In this document: positions 19,196 to 27,815 of the stretch, one piece after another | Numbering within the stretch: position 1 is the first letter of the stretch | Layout: each line of letters begins with the position of its first letter | NCBI RefSeq assembly: GCF_000425585.1 | Contig: NZ_KE384398.1 | Location: 400,416 to 464,415, forward strand | Direction: 5' to 3' | DNA length: 64,000 nt | Source of the DNA: Terrimonas ferruginea DSM 30193 | Lineage (GTDB): Bacteria > Bacteroidota > Bacteroidia > Chitinophagales > Chitinophagaceae | Program-made: the position numbers and the translations under genes | Notes under the pieces: model-generated | The model's database searches: none | The model's input: the letters and a program-made list of their open reading frames with translations, nothing else | What the model was told of the DNA's origin: nothing

Positions 19196-20253
19196 TGCTC
19201 TCTTTTTGTGTATTGCTGCTCGTAATAATGTTGATATTCTCCGCTGGTGACCTGCTTCAGCCATTCCGTGTTGGCCAGGTACCAGTCGATGGTCAGCTCG
19301 AGGCCTTGTTCAAAAGTAACCGACGGTTTCCAGCCCAGTTCTTCGTTGATCTTGCTGGCATCTATTGCATAGCGGCGGTCATGTCCGGGACGGTCTTTTA
19401 CATAGGTGATCAGTTGTTCACTGTCACCTGCAGGCCGGCCGAGTTTCACATCCATTAACTGGCAAAGCAATTTTACCAGGTCTATGTTTTTCCACTCATT
19501 GAATCCGCCGATGTTGTAGGTGCTGTGTGCAACGCCTTTGTGAAAGATAAGATCGATCGCAGCGGCATGATCTATTACGTATAACCAGTCGCGGGTATAG
19601 TGGCCATCGCCATACACCGGCAATGGTTTACGTTCGATGATATTGTGAATGAAAAGCGGGATCAGTTTTTCGGGAAAATGATTGGGGCCGTAGTTATTCG
19701 AGCAGTTGCTGATGACCACGGGCAATCCGTAGGTATCGCCATATGCACGCACAAAATGATCGGAAGAAGCTTTTGATGCGCTGTAAGGTGAATGCGGATC
19801 GTAGCGGGTGGTTTCGGTAAAGAAACCGGTATCGCCTAATGCACCGTATACTTCGTCGGTGGAGATATGATAAAAACGTTTGCCTTCTTCTTTTCCCTTC
19901 CAGGCGTCGCGTGCGGTGTTCAACAGATTTACCGTGCCGATGATATTGGTATAAACGAAATCGAGCGGCGACATGATCGAGCGATCGACATGACTTTCTG
20001 CCGCGAGATGGATCACACCGTCGGGCTGGTATTTGGCAAAGAGCGCTTTCAACGCATCCGTATCGAGAATATTTACTTTTTCAAAATGATAGTTGGCGCT
20101 GTTTTCTATGTCGGCGAGATTGGCGAGGTTGCCTGCATAGGTAAGTGCGTCCAGGTTTACGATGCTGTAATCCGGGTAACGGGTTACAAACAAACGGACT
20201 ACATGCGAACCGATGAAGCCGGCTCCACCTGTGATGACAATTGTTTTACTCAT
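19192..20253 (-). CDS. rmlB: dTDP-glucose 4,6-dehydratase
   Basis: A 353-residue RmlB that converts dTDP-glucose to dTDP-4-keto-6-deoxyglucose. The [10 protein letters not shown] nucleotide loop, HISTDEVYG active-site strand with Asp-Glu acid/base pair, and YSASK catalytic pair are all visible, as is NCSNNYGP. The length is normal. It is followed by rmlA with a 4-nt overlap and preceded by the epimerase gene by 14 nt. Confidence 0.96.
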   Translation of the reverse strand: MSKTIVITGGAGFIGSHVVRLFVTRYPDYSIVNLDALTYAGNLANLADIENSANYHFEKVNILDTDALKALFAKYQPDGVIHLAAESHVDRSIMSPLDFVYTNIIGTVNLLNTARDAWKGKEEGKRFYHISTDEVYGALGDTGFFTETTRYDPHSPYSASKASSDHFVRAYGDTYGLPVVISNCSNNYGPNHFPEKLIPLFIHNIIERKPLPVYGDGHYTRDWLYVIDHAAAIDLIFHKGVAHSTYNIGGFNEWKNIDLVKLLCQLMDVKLGRPAGDSEQLITYVKDRPGHDRRYAIDASKINEELGWKPSVTFEQGLELTIDWYLANTEWLKQVTSGEYQHYYEQQYTKREQ

Positions 20254-20267
20254 AAAAGTAGGAACAC

Positions 20268-21227
20268 TTATAAACGATCGGGGTTTTGAGTATACCAGCG
20301 GTAGGCTTGCTTTAATCCTTCGCGGATAGGAACTGCAGCGGTATAGCCGAGCAGCTCGCCTGCCTTTGAAATATCGGCCAGGCTGTGTTTTACATCACCG
20401 GCCCGCTCGGGACCATAAAGCTGATTCAGTTGACTGCCTGCTTCTTCTTTCAGCATGGCAAATAACTCGTTGAGTGTGGTTCTTTCGCCGCAGGCGATAT
20501 TATATACCTGGTTAACAGCTTCTTGATTTTCCGTGAAAAGCGCTTTGATATTGGCCTGAACGGCATTGGCCACAAAGGTAAAATCGCGGCTGTGTTCGCC
20601 ATCACCATTCATTACCGGCGCTTCGTTGTTCATCAATGCTTTTACAAAAAGGGGAATAACGGCAGCATAAGGACCTTTGGGATTCTGGCGCGGACCAAAG
20701 ATGTTGAAATAGCGCAGTCCGACGAATTCCATTCCATATAGCTGGCCATATACGCGGGCATATAACTCATTCACAAACTTCGTAACGGCGTAAGGCGAAA
20801 GCGGGTTGCCTATTTTGTCTTCTATTTTCGGCAATCCGGGATGATCTCCGTAAGTAGAGGAACTGGCCGCATACACGATGCGTTTGATCCCTTTTTCCTT
20901 GGCGGCAGTAAATACATTCAATGCGCCGGAGATGTTCACCGCATTACTGGTAAGCGGATCTGCGATGGAACGCGGTACGGAGCCCAGGGCAGCCTGGTGC
21001 GTGATACGGTCGATGCCGTCGCAGGCCTGCAGGCAGGTATCGTAATCGCGGATGTCGCCTTGTATAAAAGTGAACCGGGGATCGTTATTCAGGTGTTTGA
21101 TATTATCCAGTGAACCAGTGCTCAGGTTATCGAGCACGCGTACTTCCGTTACACGATCGTCATTCAGCAGTCCGTCGGCCAGATTGGAACCAATAAAGCC
21201 TGCACCACCTGTCAATAAAATTTTCAT
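20268..21227 (-). CDS. UDP-N-acetylhexosamine/UDP-hexose 4-epimerase-like SDR (WbpP/WbgU type)
   Basis: A 319-residue extended SDR enzyme. [11 protein letters not shown] binds NAD, AASSSTYGD carries the catalytic Ser/Thr and YAVTK the catalytic Tyr-Lys. GLRYFNIFGPRQNPKGPYAAV is very close to the WbpP/WbgU group, which interconverts UDP-GlcNAc and UDP-GalNAc or their uronic acids. It likely supplies a galacto-configured building block. It sits 6 nt after the Wzc gene. Confidence 0.85.
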   Translation of the reverse strand: MKILLTGGAGFIGSNLADGLLNDDRVTEVRVLDNLSTGSLDNIKHLNNDPRFTFIQGDIRDYDTCLQACDGIDRITHQAALGSVPRSIADPLTSNAVNISGALNVFTAAKEKGIKRIVYAASSSTYGDHPGLPKIEDKIGNPLSPYAVTKFVNELYARVYGQLYGMEFVGLRYFNIFGPRQNPKGPYAAVIPLFVKALMNNEAPVMNGDGEHSRDFTFVANAVQANIKALFTENQEAVNQVYNIACGERTTLNELFAMLKEEAGSQLNQLYGPERAGDVKHSLADISKAGELLGYTAAVPIREGLKQAYRWYTQNPDRL

Positions 21228-21233
21228 CGAAAC

Positions 21234-23633
21234 TTATTTCTTTTTAAACCATTTACGGACGTCCAGTGTATCGATCACTTTTTCCAGGAAGGTTTTAGGT
21301 CCTGCTTCTTCTTCGTAGTAAGAATTATCGGTGCCGTATCCATAACCGTATCCGTAACGGCCTGAACCATAATAACCGTAGCCTGCTTTCATTTTTACAT
21401 CATTGACCACAATGGAAATACGGGGAAGTTTCTTTTCCTTGTAGAATTCGTCGATGAGTGCGATCTGACGTTTATGTGTATGTTCCTGGCGTACGAGGTA
21501 AATAGTACAGTCGGCAAATTTTCCGAGTGTCATGGCATCACTTACCATGCCAACCGGTGCAGTATCGATGATCACTACATCGAATTTGGCCTTGAGGTAA
21601 GCAAACATTTCGGCCACACGGTTATCCAGTAATATTTCAGAAGGATTCGGAGGAATAGGTCCGCAAGGCAGTACAAAAAGATTTTCCGTTTCGGGAACAG
21701 GAATGATCAGTTGATCGAGTTCTCCTTTGCCTACCAGGTAATTCGTGATACCCGGCTTCTTCGACATATTTAATCCGGATAATACTTTTGGTTTACGGAT
21801 ATCGAACTCAAGTATCACTGTTTTCTTGCCGGTGAGTGCCAGTACAGCCCCCATATTGGTACTTACAAAGGACTTACCTTCTCCGCTGAAGGAAGAAGTG
21901 ACCATGATAACCGGCTTTTCCGTTTTGCTCAGTATATACTGCAGGTTGGAGCGCAGTATCCTGAATTGCTCGGCCACCATGCTGCGGCTGGTTTTGTTTA
22001 CGATCAGTACTTTATCGTTGAAGGAGTGCCCTACTTCTCCGAGTATCGGTGTTTCGGTGATGCGTTCGATATCGTTGCGGGTATTTACCTTATCGTTGAG
22101 TACTTCTTTGATGAACACGACGAGTGCGGGTATGGCAAGACCGATCGCGATGGCAAGCAACTGGATGAGGCGGCGCTCGGGTTTTACCGGCGTTACAGGC
22201 AGGGAAGCCTTTTCAATTACTTTGGAATTTGAAATAGTGGAAGCGCGTGAGATGGCTGCTTCTTCGCGTTTGCCCTGCAGCGTTTTCACGAGATCGAGCT
22301 TTACATCCACCTGGCGTTTCAGTTCAACATACTCTTTTACTTTAAAGGGGAGTTTATTCACTGCGCTGCGGCTGAGTTCGGCGCGGTTGCGCAGGGCATT
22401 TACCTCGAGCGTGAAAGATCTTTTGATGTTGGTCACATTCTCCAGCAGGCTTTCCCGGAGCTTTTCAATGCCGCCTTCGAGTTCTTTAATGCGCGGGTTC
22501 TCCACCGGCACGTTTCCGTCGAGCAGGCGCTGGCGTTCGATCTGCAAATCGTTGTAATTGCTCACCAGGCGGTTGAGCGTGATATCGTCGAGGCCGAGTG
22601 AGGAAGGCACCACCACCCGGCTGAATCTGTTCTTTTTATCACCCAGGTAATCTTCGATCAATCTTGCAACAGACAGTTGCATGTCTTTTGCATCAGCGTC
22701 TTTATCCGCTTCCGTGATCTTTGAAAAAAATGCGTTGGACTGTATGTCAACGTCCACTAGATTTTCTTTCTGCTGGTACTCAAGCAGGCGTTGTTGTGCG
22801 CTGTCAAGTTCGCCGTTGAGGATAGCCAGTCGTGTATCGATAAACCCGAGCATCTGATCCGTGGAGTAGTTATTTTGCTCGATGGTCATCGAATCGTATT
22901 CCGACATCAGCGTGTTCACTACGTCGGCTGCCATCATGGGACTGGTACTTTGCAGGCTTACGCCAAGTATACCTGTTCCGGCAATAGTTGGCTGTACTTT
23001 CAGGTCGTTGATCAGTTCGGCGGCTACTGTCATGGCCGGTTTCCAGGTAGCGGTATATTCAGGCCCTACTTCCGGATCAAAAAGTCTGACCATCCGGAAC
23101 ATGCCGAATGAATTTTTAAAGACTTCACCGAACTGCAGGTCTTTTTCATTGTTAAACCGGAAGCGGTCTTTTGATAAGAAGCGGATAGTGAACGTAAAGC
23201 TATGGCCGGAGTCGGCTATCTGAAGGGCTTCGATTCTGAATGGCGATTGTTTATAGATATTCAGGTCTTTGATGCGGCCCTGTGCTTTGTAAGAAAAAGA
23301 GAGGTCGAGTTTATTGACCACACGTGTCATCAGCGGAACCGAACGCAGGATCTGGATTTCATTTTGCAGGTTCTGGCTTCTGCTTGAATTTCCATAGAGG
23401 ATATCTTCGGCACGGTCTCCGCTCGAACCTGACTTGCGTTCGTTGTTGATGATCATTGTTCCCGAAGCGCTATAGATACGGGTGGCGTAACGCAGGTAAA
23501 CGTAAGCGCCCAGTAATGCAACGGCTACGGAGAAAATAAATACAGGTATGAGCCTGGCGTATTTAAAGAAAATATCTTTTACGCTCAGGTTCGCTAGATC
23601 ACTTCTTGTTTTGCCTATCTGCTGGTCGTCCAT
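21234..23633 (-). CDS. Wzc-like polysaccharide co-polymerase and tyrosine autokinase
   Basis: A 799-residue inner-membrane protein that controls chain length and links polymerisation to export. An N-terminal Wzz domain follows a membrane helix near residues 28-50, and a coiled periplasmic region spans about 270-450. A second helix sits near 485. The cytoplasmic BY-kinase has Walker A SGEGKS (about residue 585), Walker A' VILEFDIRKP and Walker B VVIIDTAP. The C-terminus has a tyrosine/glycine cluster (about residues 755-785) for autophosphorylation. It follows the Wza gene by 26 nt. Confidence 0.93.
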   Translation of the reverse strand: MDDQQIGKTRSDLANLSVKDIFFKYARLIPVFIFSVAVALLGAYVYLRYATRIYSASGTMIINNERKSGSSGDRAEDILYGNSSRSQNLQNEIQILRSVPLMTRVVNKLDLSFSYKAQGRIKDLNIYKQSPFRIEALQIADSGHSFTFTIRFLSKDRFRFNNEKDLQFGEVFKNSFGMFRMVRLFDPEVGPEYTATWKPAMTVAAELINDLKVQPTIAGTGILGVSLQSTSPMMAADVVNTLMSEYDSMTIEQNNYSTDQMLGFIDTRLAILNGELDSAQQRLLEYQQKENLVDVDIQSNAFFSKITEADKDADAKDMQLSVARLIEDYLGDKKNRFSRVVVPSSLGLDDITLNRLVSNYNDLQIERQRLLDGNVPVENPRIKELEGGIEKLRESLLENVTNIKRSFTLEVNALRNRAELSRSAVNKLPFKVKEYVELKRQVDVKLDLVKTLQGKREEAAISRASTISNSKVIEKASLPVTPVKPERRLIQLLAIAIGLAIPALVVFIKEVLNDKVNTRNDIERITETPILGEVGHSFNDKVLIVNKTSRSMVAEQFRILRSNLQYILSKTEKPVIMVTSSFSGEGKSFVSTNMGAVLALTGKKTVILEFDIRKPKVLSGLNMSKKPGITNYLVGKGELDQLIIPVPETENLFVLPCGPIPPNPSEILLDNRVAEMFAYLKAKFDVVIIDTAPVGMVSDAMTLGKFADCTIYLVRQEHTHKRQIALIDEFYKEKKLPRISIVVNDVKMKAGYGYYGSGRYGYGYGYGTDNSYYEEEAGPKTFLEKVIDTLDVRKWFKKK

Positions 23634-23659
23634 GTAAGTTGGTTAGTTAATGCGTAAAA

Positions 23660-24436
23660 TTATCGGCTGAGGATCACGTAGATGGTTGCAGCTACGGATG
23701 CCAGTGAAACAGCAAGGCTTATACGCTGAAAGGTAGCGGTCTGGTCTTGTTGTTTCTGTTTACGTTTAGAGGGTTCCACTATCACCACATCATTCTGCAT
23801 CAGGTGATAATAAGGCGATGCGTACAGTTCGGGAGAAGTGAGATCGACCATCCCTACTTCACGTTTTCCGTTCACTTCGCGTTGTACGCGTATGGTTTCT
23901 TTTTTACCAAATTCGGTCATACCGCCAGCCAGTGCAATAGCTTCCAGGATGGTTACTTTTTCACCGGGGATGCTATAGGAATTCTGTGCGTTCACTTCGC
24001 CGAGTACGGATACGCGGTAGCCGGAAAAGCGGATGATCACCACCGGATTTTTAAGCAACTCCACAGGTTCAACGAGTTTCTTGCGAATCTGTTCTGCCAA
24101 CTCCTGTTTGGTCAGTCCTTCTGCATGAAAGGTTCCGAGTTTGGGATATTGAATATTGCCGTAGGCATCAACGAGAAAACCTCCGAGTGTAGACACGGAA
24201 GTACCGGAAGCAATGGGCAGGTTGTAATTCTGATCAACGGTAGGATCGGTAGCGTCGCTGTAAACCTGGATGGAGAGCAGGTCATTTTTCTGAATACGGA
24301 TTTCAGGAAATTTCACTTCGCCGAGACCCGTGGTATCTTTTACCTGATCCAGGTAATCAGGCACTCTTTTTTGCGTACTGCAGGAAAAAAGAGCAATGGA
24401 AAACGCAAACAGTACAAGAAGTCTTGGAATTTTCAT
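23660..24436 (-). CDS. Wza-like polysaccharide export lipoprotein
   Basis: A 258-residue outer-membrane export protein. The signal peptide ends in the lipobox LFSC with Cys19 as the lipidated residue. A Poly_export domain (about residues 45-125) and a SLBB domain (about 130-190; SVLGEVNAQNSYSIPGEKVT) follow. A C-terminal hydrophobic segment (about 238-256) may span the membrane. It forms the exit channel with Wzc as inner-membrane partner and is the first structural gene after upxY. Confidence 0.92.
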   Translation of the reverse strand: MKIPRLLVLFAFSIALFSCSTQKRVPDYLDQVKDTTGLGEVKFPEIRIQKNDLLSIQVYSDATDPTVDQNYNLPIASGTSVSTLGGFLVDAYGNIQYPKLGTFHAEGLTKQELAEQIRKKLVEPVELLKNPVVIIRFSGYRVSVLGEVNAQNSYSIPGEKVTILEAIALAGGMTEFGKKETIRVQREVNGKREVGMVDLTSPELYASPYYHLMQNDVVIVEPSKRKQKQQDQTATFQRISLAVSLASVAATIYVILSR

Positions 24437-24466
24437 TATCCAGTAAAGAATTTAATAGTTTTCCGG

Positions 24467-24958
24467 CTAGGCCGAAGTTAGTTTAGTTCTTTCAATATGG
24501 GCGATCAAAATGTAGCCGAGACTATCGATAGCCACTTTCGCAATCTTGCGGTTGACCCGGAGTATTTTGCCTTCCTGGTCCATCAACACACCACCGGTTA
24601 CTTTTACCCGCTGATCGGGTGAAAGGTCCATGGGAATGATCTCTACGTTTTCGTATTCATCAAGAAAGCGGCGGATTGCCTGAATCTCTTTCTCGCGGAT
24701 CACGGCGGGTTTGCCATCCCAGTAAACAAAATTGAGTACACCGGGTGTCATGCGTACTGCCGTACGATCGGCATCTTCCACCTTTACAAAAACATAGGAT
24801 TTGAACAGCGGCTCTTCTACCAGTTTCAGGCGGTCGCTCCACTTGCGGCGGATCTTGTTGAGCGGGCAATAGCTCTCGATTCCTTTCTCGGCTAAAAGGC
24901 GATCGACTTTTTTTTCCCATCGCGGGCGACTATATACTGCCAACCATTTTTTTGACAT
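24467..24958 (-). CDS. UpxY-type NusG-like transcription antiterminator
   Basis: A 163-residue NusG family protein started at the ATG at 24958. The longer open frame upstream is leader. KKWLAVYSRPRWEKKV is the NGN domain start, PLNKIRRKWSDR and PLFKSYVFV follow, and a C-terminal KOW-like segment (DQRVKVTGGVLMDQEG) ends the protein. In Bacteroides, UpxY proteins load onto RNA polymerase at the 5' leader of their own capsule operon and prevent early termination. The position as first gene of this operon fits that role. Confidence 0.9.
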   Translation of the reverse strand: MSKKWLAVYSRPRWEKKVDRLLAEKGIESYCPLNKIRRKWSDRLKLVEEPLFKSYVFVKVEDADRTAVRMTPGVLNFVYWDGKPAVIREKEIQAIRRFLDEYENVEIIPMDLSPDQRVKVTGGVLMDQEGKILRVNRKIAKVAIDSLGYILIAHIERTKLTSA

Positions 24959-25073
24959 CGCTGTTGCTTTGCATGGCTCCGCCCTCTCAGTCACATGTGT
25001 TTTTCTTTTTTGACCAAGTTGGCAACTGCACACAGCACCCCTTAATTTAAGCGTATACTGTATTTCAGGTGTG

Positions 25074-25108
25074 CAAATATAACGGGAAGCTTGGGACTGG
25101 AAAAACAA
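25074..25108 (-). promoter_or_regulatory. Candidate promoter of the polysaccharide operon
   Basis: On the minus strand, TATATTTG (25081-25074) matches the Bacteroidota -7 consensus TAnnTTTG. A TTG lies 24 nt upstream, slightly farther than the usual 17-23. The leader to upxY would be about 110 nt, long enough for UpxY loading. It contains a short dyad (TTGACCAA/TTGGCAA, 25010-25025). Confidence 0.45.
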
Positions 25109-25132
25109 TAAAATAGGCAGATAACGAGCGGG

Positions 25133-25735
25133 TTACCCTTTCTGGCCGGGCGAAGGTAAAACATGGATAACCGCTTCGCCGGCGAGCTGGTATTTCTCGC
25201 CGGATTCGGGGCAGTAAGCCTCTCCCTTGTCGTTGAATTCCAAGGTTATACCTGCTTTGCTTACCCAGCCCGTTCTTTTTCCGGGGTTGCCGGTGATCAG
25301 GGCAAAGGGCGGCACCGTCCTGGTCACTACCGCTCCGGCGCCGATCAGGGCGTACTCCCCGACCTCGATTCCGCACAGAATAGTGGCATTGGCGCCGATG
25401 GTGGCACCCCGGCAAACAAGCGTTGGCCGGAACTCGGTCTTCCGTTCAATGAAACTGCGCGGGTTGATCACATTGGTAAAAACCATGGAGGGGCCGAGAA
25501 AAACATCGTCTTCCAGCGTCACGCCCTGGTACACGGACACGTTGTTCTGGATTTTTACGCCGTTGCCGATTTTCACCTTGCGGTCGATGAACACATTCTG
25601 GCCGATAATACAATTTTCACCGATTGCCGAAGAAGACATGATATGGGTGAAATGCCAGACTTTCGACCCGGCCCCAATGCTGGCTCCTGCGTCGATAACT
25701 GCCGAAGAATGAACAAAGTAAGAAGTGTCCTGCAT
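25133..25735 (-). CDS. WlbB/WbpD-like nucleotide-sugar N-acetyltransferase
   Basis: A 200-residue left-handed beta-helix acetyltransferase; starting at the first Met (25753) would add 6 residues. KVWHFTHI near the N-terminus, then hexapeptide repeats (GENCIIGQNVFI, GNGVKIQNNVSV) and NPRSFIERK, closely match the enzymes that N-acetylate UDP-3-amino-sugar uronic acids (WlbB, WbpD). I prefer the start at 25735 because a -7 promoter element lies at 25773-25780. No partner aminotransferase or 2-dehydrogenase is in the window, so its substrate must be made elsewhere or differ. Confidence 0.85.
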   Translation of the reverse strand: MQDTSYFVHSSAVIDAGASIGAGSKVWHFTHIMSSSAIGENCIIGQNVFIDRKVKIGNGVKIQNNVSVYQGVTLEDDVFLGPSMVFTNVINPRSFIERKTEFRPTLVCRGATIGANATILCGIEVGEYALIGAGAVVTRTVPPFALITGNPGKRTGWVSKAGITLEFNDKGEAYCPESGEKYQLAGEAVIHVLPSPGQKG

Positions 25736-25772
25736 AATGCCGCACGAATTCAAATGAATCGTTTCAGAAAGT

Positions 25773-25809
25773 CAAATCTACTTTATTTATTACTTACATT
25801 TAAAGCAAA
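25773..25809 (-). promoter_or_regulatory. Candidate promoter of the WlbB-like gene
   Basis: TAGATTTG on the minus strand (25780-25773) is a perfect TAnnTTTG element. TTTG lies 25 nt upstream, a longer spacer than usual. Transcription would begin near 25766. Confidence 0.5.
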
Positions 25810-25816
25810 AAGACGA

Positions 25817-27016
25817 TTGAACCAACGATTCTACTCCCTCGACGTATTCCGCGGCGCCACTGTTTGCCTCATGATACTGGTAAACAATCCCGGTAGCTGG
25901 TCGCACATGTATGCGCCGCTGAAACATGCGGCCTGGCATGGGCTCACGCCTACCGACCTGGTGTTTCCGTTTTTTCTTTTTGCCGTAGGCAATGCCATGG
26001 CTTTTGTATTGCCACGCCTCGAAGCGGCCGGACCCGCCGTGTTCTGGAAGAAAGTATTGAAAAGAGCGGTGATCATTTTCGCCATCGGTCTTTTCCTCAA
26101 CTGGCTGCCTTTTGTAAAATGGAGCGAAGGAGAATTGGTGTTCCGTCCATGGGTAGACCCGAATAATCCGGCCAGTGGCGTACGCATTTTCGGCGTGCTG
26201 CAACGCATCGCCGTTTGTTACCTGCTGGCCGCCGTCATTGTTTATTATGGTAAACAACGCGGCGCATTTCTCGGCGGACTGATCTTATTATTGATATACT
26301 GGGCACTCTGTATCGCCGGCAATCCGGCCGATCCATACAGCCTGAAAGGATGGTTTGGAACCAACATCGACATCAGCATACTTGGCCCTGCACATATCTA
26401 TAAAGGAGAAGGAATGCCTTTCGATCCGGAAGGATTGGTGAGTACGATCCCCGCAGTAGTGCAGGTGATCTTCGGCTACCTGGCCGGCGATTATATCCGC
26501 CGCAACAGCAAAACCAGCACACCCGAACTCGCGGCGTTTGAACGTGAACCGGGCGGACAACCGAAAGGACTTTACCCGATGCTCACCGGACTATTTGTGA
26601 TCAGCGTGGGATTACTGGTGACAGGTTTTTGCTGGGACACCGTATTTCCCATCAACAAAAAAATATGGACAAGCTCCTATACCATTTATACAACAGGGCT
26701 GGCATTACTGACACTGGCCACCATGATTTATCTTATCGAGATAAAAAAATGGCGCGGCGGACTGACGCGGTTCTTTGATGTGTTTGGAAAAAATGCCCTG
26801 TTCGTATTTGCCCTCAGTGCGTTTCTGCCGAAGACGCTTTCCCTGATCAGGCTTGGCGATGGCGTGAACCCGTGGAACTGGTTATACAAAAAAGTATTAC
26901 AATACGTACCGGGCGCACCGGAAAACGGATCACTGGCTTATGCACTCTGTGTGATACTGCTGATGTGGGCGATTTGTTACTGGATGGACCGTAAAAAGAT
27001 CTATGTAAAAGTGTGA
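25817..27016 (+). CDS. HGSNAT-like (DUF5009) membrane acyltransferase
   Basis: A membrane protein of the heparan-alpha-glucosaminide N-acetyltransferase-like family, about 399 residues. I place the start at the TTG at 25817 because the family N-terminus N-Q-R-x-Y-S-L-D-V-F-R-G follows it directly. The ATG at 25754 would add 21 non-conserved basic residues and would leave no room for a divergent promoter. VNNPGSWSH and PTDLVFPFFLFAVGNAM near the N-terminus are family marks, followed by about ten helices. The role may be acetylation of sugars. It converges on the response regulator gene with a 5-nt gap. Confidence 0.8.
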   Translation: MNQRFYSLDVFRGATVCLMILVNNPGSWSHMYAPLKHAAWHGLTPTDLVFPFFLFAVGNAMAFVLPRLEAAGPAVFWKKVLKRAVIIFAIGLFLNWLPFVKWSEGELVFRPWVDPNNPASGVRIFGVLQRIAVCYLLAAVIVYYGKQRGAFLGGLILLLIYWALCIAGNPADPYSLKGWFGTNIDISILGPAHIYKGEGMPFDPEGLVSTIPAVVQVIFGYLAGDYIRRNSKTSTPELAAFEREPGGQPKGLYPMLTGLFVISVGLLVTGFCWDTVFPINKKIWTSSYTIYTTGLALLTLATMIYLIEIKKWRGGLTRFFDVFGKNALFVFALSAFLPKTLSLIRLGDGVNPWNWLYKKVLQYVPGAPENGSLAYALCVILLMWAICYWMDRKKIYVKV

Positions 27017-27021
27017 CAGCC

Positions 27022-27378
27022 TCAGCTATTAAAAAAGAAATCCGAGACACAAGTCCGGATTTCCTGAACGCTGGCGGGTTTTTGTATAACGCCTACAATA
27101 CCTTTTATGGTAGCAAGGCTGTTGATATCATGATGCCCCGAAACGAGTATAATGGGGGTCGCAAAAAGGGGAATTTTATCATACATTTCCCCAATCATAT
27201 GCGAAGCCCGCTCCCTTCCTACGGCATTATCCATCAGGATAAGATCGGGACGGAACAGCGATAACTCCGGGATGTCGAGCGATGACGCGGTTAAAAGATC
27301 ATAATCTTTTCTAAAAATGTGGGTAGCAATCTCCAGAAAATCACTATCATCATCGATAATGTAGAGCTTTTTCATCAT
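27022..27378 (-). CDS. Receiver-only response regulator
   Basis: A 118-residue CheY-like receiver with no output domain. Asp9-Asp10-Asp11 form the acidic pocket, Asp50 (LILMDNAV) is the phosphoacceptor, and Lys of QKPAS near residue 100 closes the site. It is the last gene of the phytochrome operon and overlaps the second receiver gene by 4 nt. It probably receives phosphate from the phytochrome kinase or relays it onward. Confidence 0.88.
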   Translation of the reverse strand: MMKKLYIIDDDSDFLEIATHIFRKDYDLLTASSLDIPELSLFRPDLILMDNAVGRERASHMIGEMYDKIPLFATPIILVSGHHDINSLATIKGIVGVIQKPASVQEIRTCVSDFFFNS

Positions 27379-27815
27379 GCAGCAAAATTGTCTACGGGTA
27401 GTTGATTGTGATTAAGCCAGAAGTTGCAGATGCTCTGGAGCGTCTCCGTAAGCGGCGTAAGTCCCATTGGCTTAACGAGATAGGCGTTGGCGCCCCCGTC
27501 GAATGCCTTCATCATATCTTTCTGATTCTCAGAAGACGAAAACATTACGACCGGAATATAACGTGTCGCTTTGTTGGAGCGTATCTTGGCCAGCAGATCA
27601 AGGCCGTTGTAATCGGGAAGATTGATATCCAGGAGAATTAACCGGGGCAGCGGCTTAGCAGCGCCCACTCCTTCGATAAATTCCAGGGTGTTCTTCCCAT
27701 CCATTAATACATTGAAGCTCAGGTCCGTATTGATCTTGCTTACGGCCCGTTTTACAAATTGGATGTAATCCTCATTGTCCTCGATGTAAAGGATGTCGGT
27801 AGCTTTCATGTTCAA
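27375..27815 (-). CDS. Rcp1-like receiver-only response regulator
   Basis: A 146-residue receiver domain of the Rcp1 type commonly found next to phytochrome kinases. Glu12-Asp13 form the acidic pocket, Asp63 (LLDINLP) is the phosphoacceptor, Ser93/Ser94 and Lys115 (LVKPMG) complete the site. It overlaps the bacteriophytochrome gene by 4 nt, so the pair is co-translated. No DNA-binding domain follows, so its output is a protein partner. Confidence 0.92.
   Translation of the reverse strand: MNMKATDILYIEDNEDYIQFVKRAVSKINTDLSFNVLMDGKNTLEFIEGVGAAKPLPRLILLDINLPDYNGLDLLAKIRSNKATRYIPVVMFSSSENQKDMMKAFDGGANAYLVKPMGLTPLTETLQSICNFWLNHNQLPVDNFAA

Noticed and set aside
25163-25753. N-terminal extension of the HGSNAT-like frame
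   Set aside because: It is antisense to the WlbB-like gene over its whole length and has no conserved sequence. The conserved N-terminus begins at 25820.
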